This document shows, piece after piece, positions 15,724 through 27,000 of a stretch of 64,000 nt of DNA (position 1 is the stretch's first letter; every line of letters starts with the position of its first letter). This DNA is from an uncultured Bacteroidota bacterium (GTDB taxonomy: Bacteria > Bacteroidota > Bacteroidia > Bacteroidales > F082), in assembly GCA_913055825.1 (NCBI GenBank), contig CAJXKB010000004.1:1-64000 (forward strand). Direction: 5' to 3'. Position numbers and translations under genes: made by a program. Below the pieces are notes generated by a model that was given only the letters and a program-made list of their open reading frames with translations, ran no database searches and was not told where the DNA came from.

Positions 15724-16002
15724 AAAAATAATTCATCTTACTCCATAATCAGATGTCCGGTTACTCTATGAGATTGCTTCAGTCGTACCTCCTTACCAGC
15801 GACAACTATGATTAAGTAGCTGTTATATAAGACGTAAGCCTTGTAAGAACGAGCGTCATTGCGATGAACTTAGGGAAGATTTGTGGGCAAGCGTGAAGAA
15901 GCAATCTCATTAGGAATTAGCCGTTTTTTTTCATTTCACAACTTTTCGTTAACGTTTCATTTTTTCCGACTTTTGCAACTCATTTTAAAAGAAGTTACGG
16001 GT
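15724..16002. other. Intergenic remnant region with dispersed-repeat-like sequence
   Basis: No convincing gene. Around 15855-15915 the sequence (GAGCGTCATTGCGATGAAC, then GAAGAAGCAATCTCATTAGG) resembles the dispersed CGTCATTGCGA...GAAGCAATCTC repeat known from many Bacteroidota genomes. An in-frame extension of the next gene to 15883 runs through this repeat and is not credible as protein. A GACTTTTG box (15968-15975) may be that gene's promoter. Confidence 0.45.
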
Positions 16003-16770
16003 TTGGATAAAATTGCGAATATTTATTTGTATTGCGATCGCTGGTGTGAGCGTTGTGCTTTTGGTAACCGATGTGAGGCCTTTGCCGCCAATGAAACTTA
16101 TCGTAAAAAAGAAAACATGCAGGCTGATGACGAAAAGAACAGGCTGTTTTGGGAAGATATTGAGAGTAAAATGGATGGGGTTTTCCATGAACTTGAAGAA
16201 AAAGCCAGGGTTCTTGGAAAGGATTTAACCGTATTTGAAGGGCTTTCCAAAGCGAAAAAATTTGATCTTTTTCAGCGAAAAGCAGTAAGCAATGATGTGC
16301 TCAAAGCCGGTCGTAAATATGAAGACCTCGTGGATGACTGGTTGGATGCCATGGCGGACAAAGGGGTATTGAAGATGATGGAATTTTTGCCCGGCTCGGT
16401 GTTTCGTGTGGCTGCAGATGACTTTACCGAAGATGAAAAAAACCACGCCAACAGCCTGATTGAGGTGATTATGCGTTATCAGTTACAGATTTATCTTAAA
16501 CTCTCGCGTTTATATTACACACTGGGAAAAGAGTCTGAAGAAGACTGGAATTCCGGCGATGAAATGGCTTCAGATGTTACTGCCAAAATGGTTTTGCATA
16601 TTATCCGGCGCTCGCTGGTAGCCTGGTCGGGTTTAATGAAATATTTCCCTGACGGGGATGGACACGCATTACTTGACATATCATTGCTGTTAATGCGGAT
16701 GAAAAACCGCCTTGAAATGGAATTTCCCCATGCTGATATGGCTGTAAGACCAGGATTCGATGGTTATTAA
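16003..16770 (+). CDS. Conserved hypothetical protein with N-terminal Cys4 motif
   Basis: About 255 residues from the TTG at 16003. I prefer this start because upstream codons derive from a repeat and the conserved-looking segment starts here. The N-terminus has C-x3-C-x2-C-x5-C at residues 11, 15, 18 and 24 (YCDRWCERCAFGNRC), plausibly a zinc or iron-sulfur site. The rest is alpha-helical and acidic, without membrane segments; SRLYYTLGKESEEDW and MVLHIIRRSLVAWSGL look like helical-bundle segments. It is not a family I recognise. It converges with the SurA-like gene and overlaps its stop by 4 bp. Confidence 0.65.
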   Translation: MDKIANIYLYCDRWCERCAFGNRCEAFAANETYRKKENMQADDEKNRLFWEDIESKMDGVFHELEEKARVLGKDLTVFEGLSKAKKFDLFQRKAVSNDVLKAGRKYEDLVDDWLDAMADKGVLKMMEFLPGSVFRVAADDFTEDEKNHANSLIEVIMRYQLQIYLKLSRLYYTLGKESEEDWNSGDEMASDVTAKMVLHIIRRSLVAWSGLMKYFPDGDGHALLDISLLLMRMKNRLEMEFPHADMAVRPGFDGY

Positions 16771-18188
16771 TTTTTCTTCAGCCAATGGTGTCTAAAATGA
16801 CAAGTTGTATATTCAGGAATAATTTTGATATAAGTACTTTGTGCTTTATCATTAATCCAGTTGTCGATTGCTTTGCGTTGTTTGGCCTGCAAAGCCCATT
16901 GTTCAATTTTTGGGTAATCCTCTTTTAAATTTGCCCTGTGGGGAGGTATCTTTTTTTCGAGGTACAGTAAACGAAAAGCGTCTTTTTGTTCTTCGGTTTT
17001 AAAAGGCACAGGATTGGAAATTTGCCCGGGTTTTAATTTATTCACCGTGAACGAAACCTGTGGATCCAACTGGTCGCCTTCAAATTCAATGCCTCCTGTT
17101 TGCGGGTTCAGCAAATAACCTCCATTATTTTTATTTTTTCCATCCGAATATTTTTCAACCGCCTTATCAAAAGTTAGTGAATCGGAACGGATTTCGCGAA
17201 CAACGGTATCTAACTGCATTTTTGCTTTTTCCAAATCGAGCGGGGAAACTTTTGGAGTCAGTAAAATATGACGTACGTTGATGTAATCGCCTTTTCGGGC
17301 AATCATTTGGATGATATGATAACCGGCTTTGGTTTCCACCACATCCGAAATTTCACCGGGTTTTAATTTATAAGCTGCAGCTTCAAAAGCAGGATAAAGC
17401 TGTCCGCGACCATAAAACCCCAACTCACCTCCTTTTTTGGCAGACCCGGGGTCTTCGGAATATAGTATCGCGAGTGTTGAAAAACTTTCGCCATCCAAAA
17501 TGCGTTTCCGAAGTTCGAGCAATTCCTTTTTCACCCGAAGTTTTTCTTCAATGCTCACCGGAGGTTCTTTTACAATTTGCCGGATAATATATTCGGTTTT
17601 TATCAATGGAATGCTGTCTTTCGGGATGTTGTTAAAGTAAGTGGTAATTTCGGAAGGGGTAACGGTTACTTTTCCGGTTATTTTTTGCTGAACCTGTTGC
17701 GCAAGTAACTGGTCTTTTACAATATCGTGTAATTCTGATTTAATTTCCGTCAGGGATTTCCCGTAATATTTTTCCATTTTCTCCTGACTGCCGAACTGAT
17801 TGATAAAAGTAGATAATCGGCGCTCCAGCTCGCCGGCTACCTGTACTTCGTCAACTGTTAAGCTGTCTACTTCGGCCTGAGCCACCATGAGTTTTTGGTA
17901 AAGAATACTTTCCAGTATCTGACACTTCATCTGTGTTTCGGTGCCTTCAATGCCTCCTTGCATACGATAGTTAAGGTATTGATTTTCGATATCCGATTGC
18001 AAAATAATACTTTTACCCACTACGGCTACTACTTGATCTAATATTTTACCTTTTGGTTTTTCGTTGTCCTGTGCAAGCAGGTTCAGCGAAAAAAATAGCA
18101 AAAAGACCAACAACCCGTAACCCGGTTTAAATTTTTCAATTCCGGTATTCAATAGTTTTGTTTGTTTCATACGACTAATAAATCTCAT
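16767..18188 (-). CDS. surA: SurA-like peptidylprolyl isomerase / periplasmic chaperone
   Basis: 473 residues. Signal sequence (to about residue 40, ending LNLLAQ), a SurA N-terminal chaperone region (ILDQVVAVVGKSIILQSDIE onward), and two parvulin (rotamase) domains. The first (about 210-305) has YSEDPGSAKKGGELGFYGRG and AGYHIIQMI. The second is more divergent (VRHILLTPKVSPLDLEKAK...YSDGKNKNNGGYL). It likely escorts outer-membrane proteins to the BAM complex. The start overlaps the upstream lipoprotein gene by 14 bp; an internal Met at 18170 would remove the overlap. Third and last chaperone gene after guaB in an apparent operon. Confidence 0.9.
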   Translation of the reverse strand: MRFISRMKQTKLLNTGIEKFKPGYGLLVFLLFFSLNLLAQDNEKPKGKILDQVVAVVGKSIILQSDIENQYLNYRMQGGIEGTETQMKCQILESILYQKLMVAQAEVDSLTVDEVQVAGELERRLSTFINQFGSQEKMEKYYGKSLTEIKSELHDIVKDQLLAQQVQQKITGKVTVTPSEITTYFNNIPKDSIPLIKTEYIIRQIVKEPPVSIEEKLRVKKELLELRKRILDGESFSTLAILYSEDPGSAKKGGELGFYGRGQLYPAFEAAAYKLKPGEISDVVETKAGYHIIQMIARKGDYINVRHILLTPKVSPLDLEKAKMQLDTVVREIRSDSLTFDKAVEKYSDGKNKNNGGYLLNPQTGGIEFEGDQLDPQVSFTVNKLKPGQISNPVPFKTEEQKDAFRLLYLEKKIPPHRANLKEDYPKIEQWALQAKQRKAIDNWINDKAQSTYIKIIPEYTTCHFRHHWLKKN

Positions 18189-19089
18189 ATTCTTTGTTTT
18201 TGCCGGCTTGTTTCAGAATATCTTTTCTCAACTTTTTTACCAGCAATGTTTTTCTTTTATTGAGGATAATGCTCCTGATGAACCTTGACTCCAGTTCCAA
18301 AGGCGAAGTTTCATCTTTAATTTTAAAGTTGACAAATTTAAGCAGATAAAGCTTGTTATCGTCATTTAAACGAATAAATCGGTGATTTTTTAAATAAAGT
18401 TCCTGATTATAAGTTTCTATGGGGACTACGTGCAGAATCTCGTTGAAGGGTATCCAGGTATTGGTGTCGGCTGAATAAGCCAGTACCCTCGTCGGGGAAT
18501 ACTTGTCTAACGAATCAAGCATCAAACTGTCAGGCAGGTGTAATATTTTCTCAAAATTCTTTTTCAGCAATTTAAAATCGCTCCTTTTTCGGTCTAAGAT
18601 GACATAAACCACTTTCACAATATTTTCTTTCAATTCAAAATCTTTTAGGTGATTTTGATAATAAAGTTTAATTTTCTTATCGCTGACCAGGGTGTCCAGA
18701 TGTTGTTTTACGTATTCTGTTTCATATTGATAAATAATTAAGGAGTTTCGATACTCTTCCAATTGTTTTTCAAAATTTAACTTTTCTGACGGAAGGCTTT
18801 TTTCAGCCTGCTGTACCATCAGTTGAGTCTGTATCCATTTGTTTATGTAGCTTTTACTCAACAAGAGGCTGTCGCTCGGACTTGCACCTTTCGGAATTAT
18901 TTCCTGTAAATCACTTTCATACAAATAGGTGTCGCCGACCTTTGCCAAAGGGATGTCCTTAGTTTGAGTGCTGTGGCGATGACAACTATTTAATGTGGAT
19001 AAGGCAAGGAGGGCCAGCAAAAGAACCCCCGGCAGCCATAAACCGGGTAACTGCTTACGATATAAACTTATCGGTAATTGCCTTGGCAT
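18175..19089 (-). CDS. SurA_N-like lipoprotein lacking a parvulin domain
   Basis: 304 residues. A hydrophobic N-terminus ends in a lipobox (LALSTLNSCHRH), followed by a SurA/PpiD-type helical segment (IPLAKVGDTYLYESDLQEII, then SYINKWIQTQLMVQQAEK). The segment where a rotamase domain would be expected (ENIVKVVYVILDRKRSDFKL...) lacks the parvulin signature. It is therefore probably a holdase or partner subunit rather than an isomerase. Sandwiched between two parvulin-type genes, with 13 bp to one and a 14-bp overlap with the other, it is likely part of one periplasmic or inner-membrane chaperone system for outer-membrane proteins. Confidence 0.75.
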   Translation of the reverse strand: MPRQLPISLYRKQLPGLWLPGVLLLALLALSTLNSCHRHSTQTKDIPLAKVGDTYLYESDLQEIIPKGASPSDSLLLSKSYINKWIQTQLMVQQAEKSLPSEKLNFEKQLEEYRNSLIIYQYETEYVKQHLDTLVSDKKIKLYYQNHLKDFELKENIVKVVYVILDRKRSDFKLLKKNFEKILHLPDSLMLDSLDKYSPTRVLAYSADTNTWIPFNEILHVVPIETYNQELYLKNHRFIRLNDDNKLYLLKFVNFKIKDETSPLELESRFIRSIILNKRKTLLVKKLRKDILKQAGKNKEYEIY

Positions 19090-19102
19090 GTTGTTTATTG
19101 AT

Positions 19103-21127
19103 TTAGTGTTTCTTTGCCTGCTTGTGTATGAGTTTTTGCAGGACCTTATTATTAATTTGTACAGGATATTTCTTTTTTAATTGTTGTATCCATTGTTGTT
19201 CTAAGAAATCCTGATAATCAGCGATAATCTGGCCGCGTGCTTCTTCGAAAGTTTTGGGTGCAGCTGGTAACAATTTTTGGATATAAACCATAGATGCCTT
19301 GTTTTCCACATCGGAAAGTATCGGTTTTGAAAGGCCTGTTTTCCATTCGACAGCATCAAGTACTTTCGTTTCACCTTTCTGAAAAATGCCGGTATCTGCT
19401 TTTAACACAGGAATTTCTTTAATTTTATGGGTATCAATACTGCGTGCCAGGCCCATTTTATCAGGGTAAGCTGTAATCAATGTTTTCAAACGCGAAATCC
19501 ACTGTTTCTCAGTTTGAAAAATGATGGCCTGTGCACGTTTCCCCCATTGGTATTTTACATGATGTTCCTTGTAATAGTTTTTCAGTCCCGTTGTGTCCTG
19601 AACGGCTTTGCTCCACACCTTCCTATCCATCAGGTTAAACAGTAATATGCCATCGTGATATTCTTTCACCAGCGCTTTAAAATCAGGATAAAAATCTTCG
19701 AGATGCCGGTTTTCAAATTCAACACATTTTTCATTAACAAACTGTTGGAAAAGCTGGTTTAGAAACTGTTGTTTCGACATGATTTTTCTTTGATTCTGGT
19801 GTTTTTGGATAAAACGCGCCAAATCATATTGCGTAAAAGTAGTGGTATTTTGTTTTTCCCCAATGGTCATCACCGGTTTTGTCATTTGTTTCAGGCTGTC
19901 GGCTGTAAATTTGCCTTTCAAAAAGCTTGAATTGATGGCTGCAGACAATTCCCCGCGTGCTTGCAGGTAAGTTTTCAGATGATGTTCTTTCTTAATTTGG
20001 GCGATTGCACTTTCCTTGCTTTTTTTGACCCGTTGGCTTCTTTCCACTCGTTCTTTAAGGGTTGGCTCTTCCTGTTTAAAAGTGCCGGGATGTTTAATGT
20101 TCAGCAGTTTTATGATATGAAACCCATAACTTGTTTGGAAAGGCCTGGATATCTGGCCTGGGTTTAAAGCGTCGATATGTAATATAAATTCGGGGACAAT
20201 TCGGTTGGAAGTAAATTTGGGTAACTCACCGCCCTTGGCAGATGAGCCTTTGTCTTCAGAATATTTTCGAGCTGCTTCTTCAAACGACATCCCGGCTTTT
20301 ATTTTAGAATAAATGGTATTGATTTTTTTCCATCCGCGGGCAGAATCGGCAGGGGTAGCATCCGGCGCCAAACGAACAAAAATATGAGCTACCTGTGCCA
20401 CGCCCATAGCAGGCCGTTTGTCGGTTACTTTAATCAAATGATAACCAAAACGGGTTCGAACAGGTTTGGAAACATTTCCGACAGGCGTGTTAAAAGCTAC
20501 ATTTTCAAAAGGGTATACCATATTAAAAACCGAGAAATAACCCAAATCGCCATGGTTTCCCTTATGTGCTCTTTGTTTGCCGGGAATCGCTTTGCGGTCA
20601 CGTGCAGAAGGATCCTCAGAATATTCGGCAGCAGCTTGTCCGAAGTTTTTTCCTTTTAAGATCTCATCCCGTATTTTATTGATTTTATTCCAAGCTTTTA
20701 AAGTGTCTGCAGGGCTGGCATCCGGTTTCAGACGAATTAAAATATGACTGGCACGCAAATCGTATTGCTTACGCTGATAGGCTTCTTTTACCAGCGCATC
20801 GGTTACGCGCTCATCCACAAAATAAGGCTTGGCCAGTTGTTTGCGGTAGCCTGCCAGTTCCTTTTTAAATGAGCTGACCGTATCCATTTTCAGGGCTTCT
20901 GCTTCCATAACCTTAAGTCTGAAGTTGATGTACAATTTCAGATAAGCTTCAATGGATAAGCTGTCCTGCCCTTTGTATTTAGAGTAGACGTCCATAAATT
21001 CGCCCACACTGACTTTTTGTCCGCCAATATTTATCAACTCTTTTCGGTTGAACGAACGTTGGGCTTGAACCGAAAAGGTTAATAAAAATGAAAATAACAG
21101 TGTGAAATAAATAGGGTATTTTCTCAT
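19103..21127 (-). CDS. Two-domain parvulin peptidylprolyl isomerase (PrsA/SurA type)
   Basis: 674 residues. Signal peptide (1-22, ending SVQAQ), then tandem parvulin domains at about 125-235 and 240-345, each with clear motifs: RASHILIRLKPDASP...EYSEDPSARDRK...GDLGYFSVF...RFGYHLIKV and AHIFVRLAPDATP...YSEDKGSSAKGGELP...SYGFHIIKL. The long C-terminal part (350-674) is helical and resembles SurA-like chaperone regions. Periplasmic proline isomerisation and chaperoning are expected. It lies 18 bp downstream of guaB and upstream of the two other SurA-type genes, so it is probably co-transcribed with them. Confidence 0.9.
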   Translation of the reverse strand: MRKYPIYFTLLFSFLLTFSVQAQRSFNRKELINIGGQKVSVGEFMDVYSKYKGQDSLSIEAYLKLYINFRLKVMEAEALKMDTVSSFKKELAGYRKQLAKPYFVDERVTDALVKEAYQRKQYDLRASHILIRLKPDASPADTLKAWNKINKIRDEILKGKNFGQAAAEYSEDPSARDRKAIPGKQRAHKGNHGDLGYFSVFNMVYPFENVAFNTPVGNVSKPVRTRFGYHLIKVTDKRPAMGVAQVAHIFVRLAPDATPADSARGWKKINTIYSKIKAGMSFEEAARKYSEDKGSSAKGGELPKFTSNRIVPEFILHIDALNPGQISRPFQTSYGFHIIKLLNIKHPGTFKQEEPTLKERVERSQRVKKSKESAIAQIKKEHHLKTYLQARGELSAAINSSFLKGKFTADSLKQMTKPVMTIGEKQNTTTFTQYDLARFIQKHQNQRKIMSKQQFLNQLFQQFVNEKCVEFENRHLEDFYPDFKALVKEYHDGILLFNLMDRKVWSKAVQDTTGLKNYYKEHHVKYQWGKRAQAIIFQTEKQWISRLKTLITAYPDKMGLARSIDTHKIKEIPVLKADTGIFQKGETKVLDAVEWKTGLSKPILSDVENKASMVYIQKLLPAAPKTFEEARGQIIADYQDFLEQQWIQQLKKKYPVQINNKVLQKLIHKQAKKH

Positions 21128-21145
21128 AGCTAAAAAATCATAAAT

Positions 21146-22660
<1,515 letters not shown>

Positions 22661-22769
22661 TCATCGATGAGGCAATCGACTCCTGACAATAATTTATTTA
22701 ACAAGATTTAACGGGCTCGTATGTTTGATGTATGACGTTTGGATGAAAAAGGGTTATTCGAAAAATTTG

Positions 22770-22777
22770 CATCTTTG
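22770..22777 (+). promoter_or_regulatory. Promoter -7-like element (CATCTTTG) of the NRAMP-like gene
   Basis: One mismatch to TAnnTTTG, ending 5 nt before the ATG, with TTTG at about 22739 as a -33 candidate. Transcription would begin at or beside the start codon. Confidence 0.45.
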
Positions 22778-22782
22778 TACTG

Positions 22783-24084
22783 ATGCGCAAACGATTGTTA
22801 AACATTTTATTTTGGTCGGTGATTTCGGCGGCTTTCATTGGCCCCGGAACTATTACCACGGCAGCCAAAGCAGGTGCTGAATTTGGTTTTTCATTACTTT
22901 GGGCCCTTCTGTTTTCCACCATAGCCTGCCTGGTTTTGCAGGAAGCAGCAGCACGCTTAAGCATTCTTTCCGGAAAAAGTCTGGGCAACGCCATCGCCGA
23001 ACATTACAAAAATAAAAAAGGGGGCTGGCTGATTTTTGTATTGGTTATCGGTGCCATTATTTTGGGCTCGGCAGCTTATCAAACCGGTAATTTACTGGGC
23101 GCTGCCGAGGGTATCCGCATCTTTATAAACATCCCAACTATTGTTTTGGTGTTGATTATAGGGTTAATAGCATTTATTGCCCTGCTGTTTCCCGGTTTAA
23201 AAATAATTGCCCGAATGCTGGGCTTTCTAGTGGTTTTAATGGGTATTGCGTTTCTTTATACGGCAATCACCATTAAACCCGATATAACAAATGTAGTACA
23301 TGGGGTGCTTGTTACTTCTTTTCCGGAGGGCTCGGGCTTATTGCTTTTGGGTTTGGTTGGTACTACGGTGGTTCCCTATAATTTGTTTCTCGGCTCAGGT
23401 ATTGCTGACAAAAAGCAAAGCCTTGTTGAAATGCGATGGGGAATCTCAGTGGCTATTATCCTTGGCGGGATTATTTCGATGGCCGTTTTGATTACAGGTA
23501 CGGCTGTGAATAATGAATTCTCATTTTTAGCATTAGGCCGGGTACTGGGTGGCAAGATGGGTAGCACGGCAGTTTGGTTGTTTGGATTCGGACTGTTTGC
23601 TGCCGGTTTTTCTTCGGCTGTAACAGCACCATTGGCTTCGGCCATTACAGCGAAAGATATTTTTGAAAAACCTGGTGAAAAGAGGTGGCAACCCCACGGA
23701 CTTTATTATAAACTGACCTGGATGTTCGTTTTGTTCACCGGATTGGGTTTCGGAATGGCCGGTTTCAAACCTATCCCTGCCATCATCACCGCACAAGCAC
23801 TTAACGGATTAATATTACCTTTTGTAAGTATTTTCCTCTGGGTGGCTATCAACGATCGGAAACTTGTTCATCAAAAACTTAATTCCATTTGGAGTAATCT
23901 GCTGTTCGGACTTGTGGTTTGGGTTAGCTTGCTGTTGGGGAGCTGGAACATTTTGCGACTTATCGTAAATATGAACACCACCTCAACGGGTATAACTTAT
24001 ATTATGGTAATTTTACTGGGTATAAACCTTGTTTTTACACTCTTAGTGTGGTTTTTATTGATTAGAAAACAGAGGATGAAATGA
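22783..24084 (+). CDS. NRAMP-fold transporter with non-canonical substrate site
   Basis: 433 residues, about 11 membrane segments, NRAMP (SLC11/MntH) fold. The first helix aligns with MntH (IGPGTITTAAKAGAEFGFSLLW against the DPGN helix), but the metal-binding Asp and Asn are Gly20 and Thr23. In helix 6 the metal-ligand Met of MPH is Val197 (GTTVVPYN). Canonical Mn2+/Fe2+ coordination is therefore absent. The gene overlaps a 5-oxoprolinase/hydantoinase gene by 4 bp (ATGA). I infer a proton- or sodium-coupled importer of 5-oxoproline, hydantoin or a similar small organic substrate rather than a metal transporter. A divergent metal or Mg2+ carrier remains possible. Confidence 0.85.
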   Translation: MRKRLLNILFWSVISAAFIGPGTITTAAKAGAEFGFSLLWALLFSTIACLVLQEAAARLSILSGKSLGNAIAEHYKNKKGGWLIFVLVIGAIILGSAAYQTGNLLGAAEGIRIFINIPTIVLVLIIGLIAFIALLFPGLKIIARMLGFLVVLMGIAFLYTAITIKPDITNVVHGVLVTSFPEGSGLLLLGLVGTTVVPYNLFLGSGIADKKQSLVEMRWGISVAIILGGIISMAVLITGTAVNNEFSFLALGRVLGGKMGSTAVWLFGFGLFAAGFSSAVTAPLASAITAKDIFEKPGEKRWQPHGLYYKLTWMFVLFTGLGFGMAGFKPIPAIITAQALNGLILPFVSIFLWVAINDRKLVHQKLNSIWSNLLFGLVVWVSLLLGSWNILRLIVNMNTTSTGITYIMVILLGINLVFTLLVWFLLIRKQRMK

Positions 24085-27000
24085 AAAATCAATCCTATGA
24101 AATTTATATTGATACAGGTGGGACATTCACCGATGTGCTGGCTTACGCCGATGACAACAGGGTTTATAAACTAAAGATACTGAGCAAAGGAAGCCTGAGG
24201 GGGAAAATTGTTTCGCGACAAGCTGACAAAACCTATCAAATAAAAGAAAACTGGCATTTGGAGAAAGATATCCTCCGGGGATTTACTTTTACTTTACTGA
24301 GGGATGCAGCCAAAACTTTCCGTGTAGATGCTTTCGACCCAAAACGAAATTTGTTGACACTTGATCGGCCCATTGAATTCGACAAAAGCCTTTTAAATCT
24401 TCCGTTTGAAATTTCCAGTGGTGAAGAAGCACCTGTGCTGGCAGCCCGTATCATTACGCAAACATCACTTAGTGCGGCATTTCCACCCCTGAAAATGCAA
24501 CTTGGAACCACCAAAGGTACTAATGCCTTATTGGAATCGAAAGGAGCAAAAAGTGTGTTGTTTACTACCAAAGGTTTCGGCGATTTGTTGAAAATTGGCA
24601 CCCAACAACGCCCCGGCATTTTTAGCTTGGTTATTCCGCCGAAACAGATACTTCCAGCCCGTATTGTTGAAATTGATGAACGGCTGGCAGCCGATGGCTC
24701 TGTGTTAATTTCGCTGGACGAAAACAAATACAAAAAAACTTTACAAAAATTAAATGAGGAGGGTTTTACGTCGGCTGCGGTGGCTTTTCTTCATTCCTGG
24801 AAAAATTCCGAACACGAAATACGTTTTCGTCAACTTCTTGAAAAATACGGCTTCCGGTACATCTCCATTTCTTCAGATTTATCCCCACTCATAAAAATTC
24901 TTGAACGCACCCAAACCACCACGGTCAATGCCTACCTTGATCCCATTATTAACAACTACCTGAATGGGATTATGCAGTACACCGGCAAAAGATTGTTGGT
25001 GATGAATAGTGCCGGGGGACTGGTGCCTGCCGATGAATTTTATCCCAAGGACAGTCTGTTAAGCGGTCCTGCAGGTGGTGTTGTGGGAGCTGTAAACGTG
25101 GGGAAACAGTGTGGCCGTAAAAATCTCATCACTTTCGATATGGGAGGTACTTCAACAGATGTGTCGCGCTATAGTGAACAGTTTGATTATCAATACGAAA
25201 TAGCTTTTGGGAATGCCAGGGTTTTTAGTCCTGCTATCGCCATTGAAACAGTGGCAGCGGGAGGTGGTTCAATTTGCACATTTGATGGTTTCAAAATGAC
25301 CGTGGGACCTGAAAGTGCAGGTGCTTATCCCGGTCCGGCCTGTTATGGTGCCGGAGGTCCGCTTACGCTAACTGATATTAACCTGCTCAGCGGGAGATTA
25401 GACGTTAAGAGTTTTGGAATTCCTGTAGATTTGGAAGCTGCCGGTATCCGTCTTGAAGAGTTGATACATGAAATGGCAATGAAAACAGGGAAAACGCCGA
25501 AAAAGGAAAAAATTCTGGCTGGTTTTCTCTCCATTGCCAACGAGATTATGGCTGGTGCCATCCGGAAAATATCTGTATCCAAAGGCTTTAACCCTGCTGA
25601 TTATGCTTTGCTTGCTTTTGGCGGGGCAGGCGGACTGCATGCCTGTGCAATTGCCGACAGTTTAGGAGTCGGGGAAATTATTGTCCCTGCCGATGCCGGT
25701 ATTCTTAGTGCAGCAGGTATAGGACAGGCCCGCTTGGAAAAACGTTCTGAACAGCAACTGTTGCTCGATTTTGAAGACGAAAAAAGTCATCTTGATTTTT
25801 ATTTTAAGAAGTTAGGTGATGAACTGTTTTCGTCGGTACCGGCCAATGAATTTGAAATCAGTCAGCGTAAATTGTTCCTTCGTTTCAAAGGACAGGATTC
25901 GAGCCTGCCTGTGGATTGGAACGGAGATAGCCGGGCCTGCTTGCAATCGTTTCATGAAGCTTACCAAAAACTTTTTGGCCACTGGATTGACAACCGTCCC
26001 ATCGAAATTGAATCCATTCGTATCAGTATTCAATCTAAGGAACAACACCACGTTGGTAAGACTGATTCAATGCTGTTGAAAAGCAAAGCAAAAGTACACC
26101 ATTATCAAAATGGCTTTACCGGTTTAGAGTGGGAAAAGGTGCCTGTGTATTTAAAAACAGAGATGAAACCCGGAAACTTCATCCCGGGTCCGGCACTGAC
26201 TACCGACGACAAAAGCACAACCTTTCTGGAAAAATACTGGCAGGCCGATGTGGATGGTTTTGGAAACCTTATTTTGAAGAAAACCTCACATCAAAAAGAA
26301 ATCACACCTAAAAAACAATTTGAGACGCAGCTTGAACTGTTCACCAACCGTTTTAAAATGCTGGCCGAAAATATGGGTGCCGTTTTGCAGCGTACAGCCT
26401 TGTCGGTCAATATAAAGGAACGTATGGATTTTTCGTGTGCCCTGCTGGACAAAAATGGCTATCTTGTGGCCAATGCCCCGCACATTCCGGTGCACTTGGG
26501 CGGACTGGGTATTTGTGTCCGCGAAGTTATGAAGGATTTTACCTTTTCGCCGGGTGACACACTCGTTACCAATCATCCGGCTTATGGTGGTTCCCACCTG
26601 CCCGACGTTACCCTCATCACTCCGGTTTTCGATAAAAAAGACAATCTGTTGGCTTTCGTGGTCAACCGGGCACATCATGCTGAAATCGGGGGAATCGCAC
26701 CTGGTTCTATGCCGCCTTCCGCTACCCGGCTTTCCGAGGAAGGCGTAGTGATTGCCCCCACTTATTTGGCAAAACATGGAAAAGTATTATGGTATCAGAT
26801 GGAACAGCTTTTTAAATCGGGAAAATATCCCAGCCGTTCTGTGCCTGAAAACATGGCTGACCTGAAAGCAGCGTTGGCAGCGAATTACAACGGGCAGAAT
26901 GCTTTTCTTCAAATGTTGGATGATTACGGAGAAGAAGAGGTGTTGCAATACATGCGTGCGCTTCGCGATATGGCCACGAACAAAATGCGTCATGTGTTGT

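Noticed and set aside
15883-16002. 40-codon N-terminal extension of the Cys-motif protein
   Set aside because: It runs through dispersed-repeat-like DNA and a promoter-like box. The plausible protein begins at 16003.
18175-19089. Annotation as a functional peptidylprolyl isomerase
   Set aside because: Neighbours have clear parvulin signatures, but this protein shows only the SurA-like helical part.
22783-24084. Canonical Mn2+/Fe2+ MntH transporter
   Set aside because: Fold matches, but the DPGN and MPH metal-binding residues are replaced, so the gene symbol mntH was not used.
26286-26777. 163-codon open frame antisense to the oxoprolinase
   Set aside because: The HyuB domain on the opposite strand carries all recognisable motifs; the antisense product has none.
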